A stretch of 64,000 nucleotides of DNA from Ascaphus truei (lineage: Eukaryota > Chordata > Amphibia > Anura > Ascaphidae): assembly GCA_036426205.1 (NCBI GenBank), contig CM071573.1:41374106-41438105 (forward strand). Reading direction: 5' to 3'. The position numbers and the translations under genes were made by a program. Each line of letters starts with the position of its first letter. The first letter of the stretch is position 1. The notes under the pieces were generated by a model. That model was not told the DNA's origin. It was given only the letters and a program-made list of their open reading frames with translations, and did no database searches. Below, one piece after another: positions 11,950 to 23,240 of this stretch.

Positions 11950-12504
11950 TAACCTTATCACTACCAGTGGGGCCAGCAACTGACTGATTTCCCATCAAAC
12001 TGAGCTACATGGCTCAGCTCTTGCCTGGAGGGGTTGGTGGAATCCATTCTCCCTAGCCCAACCTGCTAAACTGCTAGTCCATGCTATGACACCCATGCCT
12101 GAGGGTTTAGGGAGCTGTCTGCTGCATCATCCAGTAGGTCACACACCTCTTTGCCTAAATCTATAGCCTCCCCTCCCTTCTCCCACCCCTGGCCATCCCA
12201 GGCATTGCTAGAATGAGTTTCATGAGCAGGCAGAAAATCCTGCCCCCACCTCTCTCTCTTTATACTGCTCTGTTCTGTTTTTGTCAGGCGAGCGAATAGA
12301 AGGTGCCTATTTTGTGTCCCTCTCTCTGTGTGAGGGACATCATTATGTAATAGCAGCAGCAGGCTATGAAAAGCTGCTCCGTCCCTGAGTTTGAGGCAGA
12401 CAGGGGAATTCTCATTTGCAGGCGCAAGAGGGGAAAAAAAGAAAGCCTTCTAAATTCACATTCAAGGCAGAGGGAAGGCACACAGATGGAACATTAGCTG
12501 GGAG
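11950..12504 (+). promoter_or_regulatory. Possible alternative promoter and first exon
   Basis: This stretch lacks the repeats that fill the rest of the intron. It has TATA-like tctctctttatactgctctg at 12251-12270, an octamer-like atttgca at 12414-12420, and a plausible donor, gggag|gtaaat, at 12505. ABLIM genes are known to use internal promoters for shorter isoforms, which makes an internal start possible. There is no coding signal in it and I cannot show conservation, so this is weak. Confidence 0.2.
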
Positions 12505-12705
12505 GTAAATGTATATTTTGTCATTTAATGTAAATGTTTATTATATGCATTGTGTGTGTGTGTGTGTGTGTGTATCAAATTCTGGGTTGTGTCCTGGTTG
12601 TACTGTGTAATTAAAGGACATGCATAGTCTTATTGTCTTTTATGTCTGGTACTGATGGAGAAAGAGAGTTTTGTTTTAAAGAACAGTTTTCGCCTCTATT
12701 TAGCA

Positions 12706-12892
12706 CAGGGGCGGCCAAACTCCAGTCCTCAAGAGCTCTACCAACAGGTCAGGTTTTCAGGCTATCCCTGCTTCAGCACAGGTGGTGCAGTTGAAGACTG
12801 AGCCACTGATTGAGCCACCTGCGCTGAAGCAGGGATATACTGAAAACCTGACCTGTTGGTGGCTCTTGAGGACTGGAGTCGGCCGCCCTATG
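12706..12892. mobile_element. Palindromic hAT MITE, copy c
   Basis: Full-length copy: caggggcggccaaactccag to ggactggagtcggccgccct. Flanks atttagca (12698-12705) and ttctagca (12893-12900) match at 6 of 8. Central arms tcagcacaggtgg and ccacctgcgctga are well kept. Confidence 0.85.
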
Positions 12893-13599
12893 TTCTAGCA
12901 GCTACAAGCGGAATCTCTCGTAGTGTGATTCATGGAAAGTCTCTGGAGGTACAACATTTCTTGTAGAGTTGGACCACTTTAAGTCAAAATAAGGAAGTGA
13001 ATGATGTAGTAGCGTGAGGATGAGGGGAGTGAACATGTTCATATTCTCGCTCTCTTCCCCGTGGACTGCAAGCTCTTTGCATCTTTACATTTATCAGTGT
13101 TGTAAAATTTGTAACATTAAGTATGTTACATTTTATCGTTGTCATACTCACCCCAAGCACAGCAGACAATACTGCCATCTTATAAAGAGTAATAATACCT
13201 CTTAAGAATTGTTTTAGTTGTGCAAAATATCTTTATTTTATCTATCTATATATACACACTAATTCCACACATAATTCTGAAATCACTCAGCAGATTTCTC
13301 TATTTGATGATACTGTATATTGTCAGATATAACATTTATTGCAGACTGGGCACTATTATCTTTTAAAATATACTTTATAACTTTACTGTGACAGACATGT
13401 TGAGTCTCACTGATTTTCTGTCTCTCTCTGATTTGGAGCCAGTGTTATATGTGACATGTTTATTTATTTTCAATTCTGGTCCAGAATGAATTAAAGATAT
13501 TGAAAACGTATGTTCTGGATACGGAAGAAGTTAAAGTGGCAAGTGCCCAGGAAGTCCGGAAATCCAGAGCTATTGCCACATACCTTTTGGAAACATTTG

Positions 13600-13743
13600 G
13601 GGCCATATTTACTAAGCAGTGCTATTCCATAAGACCCCCTTCCAGCGCCAGAAGACACAGACAATTCCCAAAAATGGCCCGTAATGTGTCTTCTGGTGCA
13701 GGAAGGGGTCTTATGGATCAGCACCACTTGGCAAACATGGCCC
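13600..13743. mobile_element. Short inverted-repeat element GGGCCATATTTACTAAG
   Basis: Left arm gggccatatttactaagcag and tccataagacccccttccag mirror the right arm ggaaggggtcttatggatca and caaacatggccc. About 144 bp with arms of about 45 bp. An open frame over it (13500-13781) is an artefact. Superfamily not determined. Confidence 0.7.
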
Positions 13744-13965
13744 TCAAAGCCACAGAGATCAAAGTTGTCTTTGCTGCATAATTAGTAGAGATGTCCGTTT
13801 ATGAGACGTGGGTACAATTCAGTGGCCGCGTTTCAAATGAGAACATGGAGTAACTAAGGAAGCAATAATACTGTGAATGAAAGAGGCGTCTTTGTATTGT
13901 AGCTTTAAAATGTTGTAGCTATGTATCAAGTGCCAGAAACAGCTGTTGCACCTTTCCTACTTTAA

Positions 13966-15387
13966 AGCAGCAATGCTACTTTCCAAGTTTGTTTCCATTT
14001 TTTTACTATTTGTATATGTAAAGCATGTGGCAATGTATAATTCTACATTCTTACCTAAGCTGTCAATCGTTTGGTGCTCCTGTTATAAATCTGTTAAAAT
14101 GCTGATTGTGTGCCTAACATAATAGCTGCTTCTGTCAGTGTAACTCAGCAGCTACAATGTATCCCTTTATTACTAAGGTAACATTATCTATTGTTACAGT
14201 TTACAGCTTAAACGGCTGTGAACATTGGCAACAAATTATCCCAAACAGGAAAGTGTTGCACAAATCTAGCACTGCTAGGGAGGTGGGCTAAAACCTATAA
14301 AAAGCAAAGGATGCTTTAAAACTCATAAAAAATGGCATTAAAAGTTGGGGGAAAAAACAGTCACTATTCTCTAATACGACAGAATTGTTATTTTTCATTT
14401 ATTTTTTTTAACATATAAGATTGCACATATTTGGCTGCTTTAAACAAGTTTGAAAACATGTAATGTTGTCAACATTATTTTGTGCCCAGGACCTACTTGA
14501 AAACGAGAGGTGACTCAATGTATTTTTTTCATGCCCAAATACTTTATAAATAAAAAGAAATAAACCTTGGCACACGTAATTGCACTAAAAAGCACTTGGT
14601 ATATGTGCTGTACGAGACACTGTGACCTTGCTTCTCTTCGCATGACCTTGTGCAGGCACTTTGCATCATGCTAATGCTGGCCTCCCAGTGCGGGATATTT
14701 GCAGAGGCTGAAGAAGCAGTGCTGAGTTAGCTTATTTTGAATAGCTCTTTTAGTTGATTCACTTGCTTGTGCACTAATGTTATTGTTTTGCCTTAATTTC
14801 CCACCAATGAAATCCACCAGGACTGTGGTAGTGTTAATATCTCTGACCATGCGAGGGGCATCAAGTGTGAGAAATCCGATTTTCCTGGATTTAAAGCGTC
14901 AAAACTTGAAAAATCCTTTGTCTTTTTTCTTTTTAAATAAATCACTTCTGTAGTATTAGATAATACTGTCTACATTTTTTTTTAAACTCCTAATGCCATT
15001 TTTAATGATTTTTTTTAAAAAAAGTACTAATAATCCTTTGGTTGCTACAGCAAGCATTTAGAAAGACATATCCACTTCCTCTTTTGAACCCGGCTCTGGC
15101 GCACACCTTTTTGGGCTCTGCCCTTTAACAACAAAGTATCACAAACAGATCTGTTGCTGTGTTCCAAACATAACATAATGATACATATCAGCGGCAGCAT
15201 TTCACTGACTGCAGCACAAAGTTAAATGGCGGCCATTTTGTTAGGCACACAATCAGGATTTTTACAGAGTTATAATAGAAGCACCAAACAATCACCTGGT
15301 TAGGTAAGAATGGAGAATTACACGTTGTCACATGCTTTACATATACAAATTAGAAAAAAACAAAGGGGGGGGTGTAGTATTGCTGCT
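13966..15387. mobile_element. 1.4-kb TTAA-flanked element with long inverted repeats
   Basis: TTAA at 13962-13965 and 15388-15391. Terminal repeats begin agcagcaatgctac and, from the right, agcagcaatactac, and similarity continues inward for over 200 bp, including tttgtatatgtaaagcatgt and ctgattgtgtgcctaaca in both arms. No transposase remains. TTAA targets point to piggyBac or Kolobok. A LINE 3' tail has inserted in the middle (14455-14575). Confidence 0.75.
14455..14575 (+). mobile_element. LINE 3' tail inside the TTAA element
   Basis: Contains ttttgtgcccaggacctact then tgaaaacgagaggtgactca and ends in ataaataaaaagaaataaa. The same block is the 3' end of the LINE at 6185-7255 (inverted) and recurs at 51217-51655. 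Present as a short 5'-truncated insertion. Confidence 0.7.
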
Positions 15388-15583
15388 TTAATCCCTATGA
15401 AGGTTAAGGGAAATTTTTGCATTGAATCAGGGCGCAAATATCAGCAGCATGTCACATGTAGCCTCTGAGCTAGTCTCGTAGCGCGTTACCCATTGAATAA
15501 ACATGCTGTACATGTTGCTGTGCATGTGCTCGGAAGGCTGACCTGATGTCTGGAGAAGGGAATTTTGGATTGTTAATGTCTTA

Positions 15584-15865
15584 GGCCTCGTCCGTAGTGA
15601 TCGCGACCAAGAGACGGCTCCTCTACGAGGCCGCCCATGGTGTGCGATGAAGCGCCGCGGCGTGCCAGCATTTTCAGAAGACAAGATTTTTCGTGTTTTT
15701 GGCGTGGCGGCCGAGCAACGGCAGCGTCCACGTGGGCGGTTCAGCCAATCAGGGCGAACCAGCCTTGTGACGCCAAGCCCACGCCACTCCCCTCATCGCT
15801 CGGGTGGGAGGCGCGCGCAACGCCATGCGCTCCATCTCGCGCGCGCCTGCACTATGGACGTGGCC
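15584..15865. mobile_element. GC-rich Harbinger-like MITE
   Basis: TTA duplicated at 15581-15583 and 15866-15868. Terminal repeats ggcctcgtccgtagtg and, inverted, ggccacgtccatagtg. The inside is CpG-rich (gcgccgcggcg, ctcgcgcgcgcc) and not eroded, so the copy is young. A 3-bp TWA target is the PIF/Harbinger signature. Confidence 0.75.
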
Positions 15866-16030
15866 TTACAAGCCACTTCTATTTTCATATTTGTTCAACT
15901 TTGAGTTCTCACAAGTAACGAGCGTGTGACCAGGGAGGGGAGATTTCTGCAGCCCTCGTTTCTTTTCAAAATTAAACACATTGCTACTAACCCTACACTT
16001 TCTAAAGCAGGAAATGTCAAAACTGTACTG

Positions 16031-16994
16031 CAGGGGTTCGCAGCCCCCGTCCTCAAGCCCCAATCAACNNNNNNNNNNNNNNNNNNNNNNNNNNNNNNNN
16101 NNNNNNNNNNNNNNNNNNNNNNNNNNNNNNNNNNNNNNNNNNNNNNNNNNNNNNNNNNNNNNNNNNNNNNNNNNNNNNNNNNNNNNNNNNNNNNNNNNNN
16201 NNNNNNNNNNNNNNNNNNNNNNNNNNNNNNNNNNNNNNNNNNNNNNNNNNNNNNNNNNNNNNNNNNNNNNNNNNNNNNNNNNNNNNNNNNNNNNNNNNNN
16301 NNNNNNNNNNNNNNNNNNNNNNNNNNNNNNNNNNNNNNNNNNNNNNNNNNNNNNNNNNNNNNNNNNNNNNNNNNNNNNNNNNNNNNNNNNNNNNNNNNNN
16401 NNNNNNNNNNNNNNNNNNNNNNNNNNNNNNNNNNNNNNNNNNNNNNNNNNNNNNNNNNNNNNNNNNNNNNNNNNNNNNNNNNNNNNNNNNNNNNNNNNNN
16501 NNNNNNNNNNNNNNNNNNNNNNNNNNNNNNNNNNNNNNNNNNNNNNNNNNNNNNNNNNNNNNNNNNNNNNNNNNNNNNNNNNNNNNNNNNNNNNNNNNNN
16601 NNNNNNNNNNNNNNNNNNNNNNNNNNNNNNNNNNNNNNNNNNNNNNNNNNNNNNNNNNNNNNNNNNNNNNNNNNNNNNNNNNNNNNNNNNNNNNNNNNNN
16701 NNNNNNNNNNNNNNNNNNNNNNNNNNNNNNNNNNNNNNNNNNNNNNNNNNNNNNNNNNNNNNNNNNNNNNNNNNNNNNNNNNNNNNNNNNNNNNNNNNNN
16801 NNNNNNNNNNNNNNNNNNNNNNNNNNNNNNNNNNNNNNNNNNNNNNNNNNNNNNNNNNNNNNNNNNNNNNNNNNNNNNNNNNNNNNNNNNNNNNNNNNNN
16901 NNNNNNNNNNNNNNNNNNNNNNGGTCAGGTTTTCAGGATATCCCTGCTTCAGCACAGGTGGGGCAGTCTGAGATTTAGCCACCTGTGCTGAAAT
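16031..16994. mobile_element. Palindromic hAT MITE, copy d, interrupted by the assembly gap
   Basis: caggggttcgcagcccccgt and cctcaagcccc at 16031-16060 are the left end; after the gap, ggtcaggttttcaggatatc at 16923 and ttcagcacaggtgg continue the inner arm. The mirrored inner arm cacctgtgctga (16981-16992) stops where the hairpin at 16995 begins. Confidence 0.6.
16069..16922. other. Assembly gap, 854 N
   Basis: A run of undetermined bases. It lies inside a palindromic repeat, a likely reason for assembly failure. Long 'X' reading frames crossing it are meaningless. Confidence 0.99.
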
Positions 16995-17087
16995 GGCAGG
17001 GTGCCAAAAATTCCAGGCCATTACTGATTGGTTAAAATTCCGGGCATTATCCAATCAGTAATGGCCTGGAATTTTTGGCACCCTGCC
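16995..17087. repeat. Perfect inverted repeat with 37-bp arms
   Basis: Left arm 16995-17031 (ggcagggtgccaaaaattcc...) and right arm 17051-17087 (ending ttttggcaccctgcc) are exactly complementary, with a 19-nt loop at 17032-17050. No mismatch in 37 pairs means it is recent or maintained. It sits against the broken end of a hAT MITE. Confidence 0.95.
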
Positions 17088-17473
17088 AAGTTTTTCAGCC
17101 AATCAGCTTTCAGTCCTCATCCATACAGAGTGAAATTAGCTCTCAGTCAGGGGAGCCGATTGGACAGGAGGCAGCAGCAGGCACTGACTCCTCTCCCCAC
17201 CCTGCCTGCAGCCAGGCACTGACTCCACCCCCTCCTTGCCTGCAGAGAGCACTATGGAGCAAGATTTGTCTGTCTGCTGAGTGTATTGTGGTCTAGAGGA
17301 AGGCAGCAGAGTGTTTTGTTGTGTGTGTAGAGGGGGCTGCAGTGTGTGTCTTCAGTGTGTGTTTTGTAAGTGGAGGAGGGGTGCAGAGTGTTTTGTTGGC
17401 GTTTGTGTGTGTCTGCAGTGTGTGGGTTTATAGGGGGGCTGCTGTTGTGTGTTTTGTGAATGTAGAGGGGGTA

Positions 17474-17478
<5 letters not shown>

Positions 17479-17515
<37 letters not shown>
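17479..17515. repeat. (GT)n microsatellite
   Basis: About 18 uninterrupted GT units, preceded by a looser TGTGTGTTTTGTG-rich region from 17310. Confidence 0.95.
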
Positions 17516-17518
<3 letters not shown>

Positions 17519-17897
17519 AATGCTTGTTACATTATAATACATTAAATATGTAATTCAGAGTTTAAAAAAAATGCTACAAGTATTTTCTCAGTACAGAGCT
17601 GATTTATATAAAAAAAAACAAAAACCCATGTAGAATATTGCGTTGTCTGCAGATTTAATAGGTGTGCAGATGACATCTTTGTAATATAAGGCCATTTGCT
17701 ATGTTATGTGACATGTTATTGGTTGCAAAGAGCTGCATGAGTTTGTCTTGAGGTAATTCCAAAGTGTTTATAAAAGGAATGGGGGAAGCCGTTTCCAGAA
17801 AAAGCAAACCCATAAAACGTAATGAATGAAGTAGGAACCCTATCATTTGCTTGATGTGGTTTTCTGTGATGTACACCAGGCTTCATTGTAAGACTAA

Positions 17898-18184
17898 AGC
17901 CGCGCTTATAGTGCCGGCGACGCGACGTCGCCCGAAAACAAATGCATTGTCGCCGCCGCGTGTGCTTATAGTAAGCGCGACGGCGACAAAGCGATGTGGC
18001 GACACGATGTTTTGAAGTCGGCAATATTTGATTTTTCAGGGGCTGTCCCCTCCTGTGACAGGCCCTGAACCAATCAATGGCCTGTTCGCCCGCGACGCCA
18101 CCGCAAAGCGAAATACAACTTTCGCTAGCAGCGACGGGTGACGTCACGCGTCGCGTTGCCGTCGCGGGCACTATACGTGCTGCC
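17898..18184. mobile_element. CpG-rich MITE, AGCCGCGCTTATAGTGCC
   Basis: Terminal repeats agccgcgcttatagtgcc and, from the right, ggcagcacgtatagtgcc. Flanked by TAA and TTA, so a TWA target is likely though not exact. Inside are many CGs (ggcgacgcgacgtcgcccg). It resembles the 15584-15865 and 62907-63546 elements in style. Confidence 0.65.
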
Positions 18185-18694
18185 TTACTCTGATCCTTTG
18201 GGTCCCCCCAGTAGCCAATATATTTAACCTTATATCTCCTGGTGACCTACAGGGTGATGATCTTTGCTCCGACAATCAATCGACAATGGCAGCATCATTC
18301 GGGAAAACGATTAACAGTTAAATCTGTAGGCAATGATGGGGTCTCCTGAGCTTGGCCCCAGAGTACCTTCCTGGTAAAATATTGGGAAATAAGTGGGTGT
18401 TGTGTTCTTGGGGATGGGTGCTGCTTTAAGGTGACAAACCAAGGAGGTTATGTAAGTTCCTTGGAAGTATGTTTACAAGTACAATAGGGCCTCTATATAC
18501 GAAGCATAAACCTTCCGGCACTGGAAGTCACCTTACAGCCCAAGTGTCTTATCACAGAAACTACTTCGTAATTATGCCACTAAAATCCTTTTTGTTTATA
18601 GCAGGATTGGGCAACTTTGGTCCTCAAGGGCCACCAAAAGGTCTGGTTTTAAGGATCTCCCTGTTTCAGCACAGGTGGCTCATTAGTGACTTAA

Positions 18695-19017
18695 AGCTGC
18701 AGTTCAGGCAATATCTTGCATGTGTGTTTTTTTTAAATAAATCAGTTCTGTAGTAAGAAAAAATACTTTTAGCATTTTCTGTTTAAAAAAAAACAACTTT
18801 GAAAGACCAATTTTCTTGTATTCTATTTTAACAAGCATGCTTGTTCCTATAGCAACGATTTACATTCCCCATATTTAAAGATGTCGCCAAACTTTGCCTA
18901 TCAATAGACGGAGAACGAATTGACCAGCAGCTATGCAGTTCTTTAGGTAATTACAGATTGCCCACATGAAACTATTGAAGTAAAAAAATAAATAAAATAA
19001 AAAACTGAACTGCAGCT
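18695..19017. mobile_element. TTAA element nested in a MITE
   Basis: Exact TTAA at 18691-18694 and 19018-19021. Exact 13-bp terminal repeats: agctgcagttcag and ctgaactgcagct. The inside (aaataaatcagttctgtagt) resembles the 13966-15387 element, so they are one superfamily, piggyBac- or Kolobok-like. No open frame of note. Confidence 0.8.
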
Positions 19018-19081
19018 TTAATCAAAGACTTAACCACTGATCGAACCTCCTGTGCTGAAGCAGGGATATCCTTATAACCTG

Positions 19082-20566
19082 TGTAACGGGTTTTCCCCCA
19101 CCCAATCGCATATAGAGTGCATGCGAGGGGAAACCTATATGTTACCAGGTGTGGTGCGTATACCTGCAGGTTCACAGGAGGCCTGAGCCTCCGCTGATGG
19201 GAACCTGGGTGCTTCTCTGGAACGTTCTCTCATCGGTCAGCGCCTCCACCTATATAGGATTCTATAGGAATGTAGAATGGCCCTAGCATAGGAACCCACC
19301 CAGAAACCACATACACCAGGGTTATAGCTAAAAGGTTCACTGGACGAGCAACACAACACACAGTATCATACTACAGAGTAGCAACAGCTCTATACATAAC
19401 ATAACATAATACACATCAGCATACACAACAATATATATAGGCCAACTTCTGCCTTTAGCTGGGGGCTATACCTTGCCCTTAACTGGGCTATACCCTTACA
19501 CCCCCTTCCCAACCCCGTGTCCAGAGAGTCCAAGCCCACCCAAGTGTGTGAACAGGCCTGTCACATGTGAGGAGCGGGGTAAAGTTGGTGCACGTGTGGA
19601 AGGGTGTAAATACCTGCCCAGGTGCCCCTGCACCTGGGTGTCTTCGCAAAGGATCTACCGGATCTGCTTGGTCCAGCGCTGATCTGTACCTCCGCGTGGG
19701 ATGGGGTCCAGATGGACGTCCCACCGTAAGGAACTTCAGCAGGGCCTCTTACTCTCCTTCCCTGCACTAACTGCCGCGGACACATCACTAGGCCCCTGCC
19801 TAGCGCACAGCTGAAGAGGCACTGGGTCCTTACCTAAGGGCCTGTCCCTATGAACACCCACCCTCACTAGTGGGGAGTCAGGGCCTCAACTGTAGCCCGG
19901 GGTACTTCTGGCCTAGGGCAGAAGCTCGCAGCTCTCTGCCCCCCTTCCTTCCCCCACTGTCTCCTCAGTTTGACTGACTTCCAGCACATTGCCCATACAA
20001 TGTATCTACTCTCTGCAGGGGAAGCTGCAAACACTATTGGCTGCCTGCAATCATCTGATTCACCTGCCTCTAAGCCTGCTGGGAGTTGTAGTTCCCTGTG
20101 AGGCTTTTCCCTATGAGGACCGCGTTGGCTGCTAGCTAATGGCTGCCTATGCCTCTCTTTCTGCGCCTGCGCTACCTGTAATGGCCGCCGCAATGCCTCT
20201 CTGCGCCTGCGGGAACTATTGGGGCCCGCTGCGCCGCATGCGCTCCTCTGCTCCTCTCCTACTTGTGCTAAGATGGTTGCCGCAGCTCTCTGCGCATGCG
20301 CGGCCCTCCATGCATGCGCGAGCATCCCCAATGTGGCGGTGCCAACCAACATGGCGGCGCCCGCCGGTGGAGGTGCTCCTAAGCCTCCCGCCACCTCCAA
20401 GATGGCGCCCGATGTCGCCCGCGCACGCGTGAGCACCAGGGCCCTGACAGCGCCGGCCAAGATGGCGGCGCCAACCGGGAGAAGTCGCCGTTCCCTTCCC
20501 CCACTGCCCCAGAGGTAAGGCAGGGGGCAAGGGAAGATCAAGGGAACCGGGGGTGACCCCCTTACA
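19082..20566. mobile_element. Probable solo LTR, 1485 bp
   Basis: Begins TGTAACGGG and ends CCCCCTTACA, the TG...CA ends of an LTR, with inverted ends tgtaacggg/tgtaagggg. It is flanked by cctg on both sides (4-5 bp), inside the right arm of a MITE. The 3' third (20139-20480) is CpG-rich with 'gcgcatgcgcgg' and several 'atggcggc' motifs. No coding region is seen, so it looks like the LTR left after recombination of a Gypsy-like retrotransposon. Orientation is not fixed. The arginine- and alanine-rich frames are by-products of GC content. Confidence 0.6.
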
Positions 20567-21114
20567 CCTGACCTGATGGTGGCCCTTGAGAACTGAGGTT
20601 GACCACCCCTGGTCTATGAGTTACATATCAAAAAATAACATTGCAAACAAGAAGTAGGGATGTGACCCTGAATGCAAAAGTTGGTACATCCCATTATATG
20701 TTCTTGCTGCCTGCTACTCTGATGTGCTGGCCTATTTGAATGCACTAGTGGATAGGTAACAATACATTCGGGTGCTCCTCAGTATTGAGTGCTCCGGCTA
20801 GGCAGCCCACCCACTCAGACTTTGGCACAGGGACTGTAAATGCTCCATATGAACCCTCCACAAATCAAATGCAAGTGCTCCTGAAGGAGGTTTAAAATAG
20901 ACTCAAACAACTTGGTGCAAGAGAAGTGTGTTCACAACGTGACACGTGTATAGCATATGTAGTCTTTATTACCAGAGTGCCCCGTCTGTGCTGGTCTTAC
21001 ACCTCTGTACACATTGACAACACAATGTAAATACAATACAAACACTCATCTCAGGGATATGTATGAAGCTCAGTTTTACTGTAAAGTTAATGCTGACAGG
21101 CATATAGAACATGT

Positions 21115-21290
21115 ATGTATATCTTTATTTATATAGCTCCATCCATGAACATTGCGCTTTATAGCAGTAATACACGTGACATAATAATATAACACACAAT
21201 GGGAATAAGCGCTTAAGACATAAAGGTAACATTAGGAAAAGGAGTCCCTGCTCCGAAGAGCTTACAATCTAAGTGGTACATATATACATA
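21115..21290 (-). mobile_element. LINE-type 3' tail, inverted
   Basis: On the minus strand: ttagattgtaagctcttcgg, ggagcagggactcc, ttcctaatgttac, and a final gctatataaataaagat at 21120. Same family as 1140-1375. Confidence 0.65.
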
Positions 21291-21469
21291 TAGAACATAC
21301 ATCTCTTGTTGTTATTGTGTCCTGCTGTTTTTTAACAGGACCGCATCTTGTGGTTTGTGGTCTATCAGACGTATTAATGGGGTGTATCAGTTTCAGAGGT
21401 TGGACCTGTTATTCCTCCCCCTCCACCCAATCTTTGATTAGCATTAAAAGCTGTGCCAGATTTGGAATG

Positions 21470-22500
21470 ATATGTATTATATCTTTATTTATGTAGCACC
21501 AAAAGTGTAGTCACAAACACAATACAGTACAGGGAATTATAGTAATACATTAAGCACAGCAAAGTCAGAGAATAGAAAAGGAAATCCCTGCCCCGGAGAG
21601 TTTACAGTCTAAGGGCCTCATGCAGAGAGCAGCGGTAACAGGAAAAGCGGCATTTTTTGGCGAAATCTGCCTTTAGAAAGGCAGGTAATGGCGAGTTTTG
21701 AAAGAAGCGCCATTTTTTTTTTTTTTTTTTTTGCAAATCTCGCCGCGCGGCTGGCGAGAACTTAAATCTCTCCAGTGTTGAAAACGGCCGTATTCAGAGA
21801 GGCGCGATCGCCATCTAGCGGCTGTTCGCGCCAAAAAAATGGCGCGATTTTCAACATTTTGCTTCGCCAACAAAAGTTGGCAAGAAGCTGGAGCTCGGCG
21901 GCCGGTGGGGGAGAAAAAAAAAAAAACTCGATTTTTTTTACAACAAGTTTCAACAGCGCTCATATCGCTGGTTGAAACTCTCCATATGCAGACAGGATTT
22001 TAAATGCAGTTTTATGACCTTTCTGCATATGGAGATTAAATCACGCCAAAAAAGGTACTATTTTTTACTTTCTCCAATTAATTCCACTGCTGCTCTCTGC
22101 ATGAAGCCCTAAGTGGTATGTTGGGAGACTTACAGAGACAGCAGGTGAGGGAATAAGTGCAGTAGATGGCAGTGCTTCACCACAGTGGTTGGTAGTAGCG
22201 AAGGTGGGTGTGGGACAGAAGCCACGAGTCCAGACTATTGGGATGTTTCTTCTGCGATGTGAGTTTTAAGGTTGGTCGGTATTAAATTTGATGAATTAAT
22301 ACCATTAGCCGTGAAAGAGGTGGCAGGGAGGCGTGGGTGAGAGCAGGTGTGTATATGGTTGGGTCCAGGATTAGTAGAGATATCCCCTGTAGCAAGAAGG
22401 AGGATGGAGAGGAGGTGAAGACAGGATTTGTGGGGGTGCTTTTTATTTAGGGGTGTAGAAGTTGTTGATATGTTGAAGATATAAACCTCTGGCTAAGTTT
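21470..22500 (-). mobile_element. LINE-like 3' region split by a MITE
   Basis: On the minus strand, 21612-21478 reads ttagactgtaaactctccgg, gggcagggatttcc and ends in gctacataaataaagatat, like 25010-25390. The body continues beyond the MITE at 22113-22500 (purine-rich on +). No coding block was recognised in the upstream part, so its left limit at 22500 is uncertain. Confidence 0.5.
21613..22109 (+). mobile_element. Harbinger-like MITE, GGGCCTCATGCAG family, copy 1
   Basis: Terminal repeats gggcctcatgcagagagcag and, at the other end, ctgctctctgcatgaagccc. TAA duplicated at 21610-21612 and 22110-22112. The inside has ctcgccgcgcggctggcgag and cgccatctagcggctgttcg, shared with four other copies in the window. 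An A-run and T-run sit at fixed places. No transposase; 3-bp targets suggest PIF/Harbinger. Confidence 0.8.
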
Positions 22501-22944
22501 GGTGATTACAGTATATTCTCGCAGCCAATAAGTTTATGTGTAGGATGACCCTACGGTAGCAATGTGGTTAGCCAGTTTAACAAAGGGTTAACACAAGCAG
22601 AATGTCTGTGGATCCATGAGGACTGCAATCACTCAGCTGTGTTTAATTGGCACCTGGTAATTATGGTCGCCATCCAAGGAGAAGGTGATATACGTAGCAA
22701 TCCCAAGATCATCCATAAACTTTGTGGCACAGACGTCTGGCAAACGGCTTCATTTCACCCCGCTCATTATCAGAATAAAAATGCCAGTGTGTGCCTGCTC
22801 CTCCCTATCTCCTAAACACCTTCTGCTTCCCTGCTGCATCCTAGGATCCCGGCCAAGTTCTCCTGGCAGTATATTTGTCTGTCTTTAAACTAAAGGGACA
22901 TTTTCAGACCCTTATTGCAGGCTTCTCTGGCACTGAACGGGTTA

Positions 22945-23240
22945 AAGCCTTCACTGTAGAGTGTAAGCTCCCACGAGCAGGGCCTTAATTACCTCTTTGT
23001 ATCGGTTAGTCCTTATCTGTATGTAACTGTTTGTTTTAGTAATATACACTACTCTACACCCTTTGTACTGCGCCGCGGAATATGTTGGCACTTCACAAAT
23101 AAACGATAATAATAATAATTTATCACCTTTTGTATCTGTCCATTTGTCCTTATTTGTCTTTCTGTTTGTCATTTCCAGCTCCCTGTGCCCCTCTGTGCCG
23201 CGCGCGGTGGAATATCTTGGCACTTTATAAATAAACGATA
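22945..23240 (+). mobile_element. Tandem pair of retroposon 3' tails
   Basis: gagtgtaagctcccacgagc leads to tgtactgcgccgcggaatat, gttggcacttcacaaataaa and cgataataataa at 23118. A second tail with tgtgccgcgcgcggtggaat, atcttggcactttataaata and acgataataatt follows at 23241. Both are 3' ends of one family. Confidence 0.55.

Larger units (their letters stand above)
18602..20611. mobile_element. Palindromic hAT MITE, copy e, split by two later insertions
   Basis: Three pieces belong together: 18602-18694 (left arm), 19018-19081 (inner right arm) and 20567-20611 (outer right arm). Flanks gtttatag (18594-18601) and gtctatga (20612-20619) match at 6 of 8. The interruptions are a TTAA element and a probable solo LTR. 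Confidence 0.8.

Noticed and set aside
13500..13781. 93-residue frame starting MKTYVLDTEE
   Set aside because: Lies across a foldback element and its flank; no similarity to a known family and no splice context.
15926..17054. Long open frames of over 330 residues on both strands
   Set aside because: They are almost entirely the 854-N assembly gap.
19867..20541. 224-residue Arg/Ala-rich frame and four neighbours
   Set aside because: GC-rich part of a probable solo LTR; no known domain and several equivalent frames.
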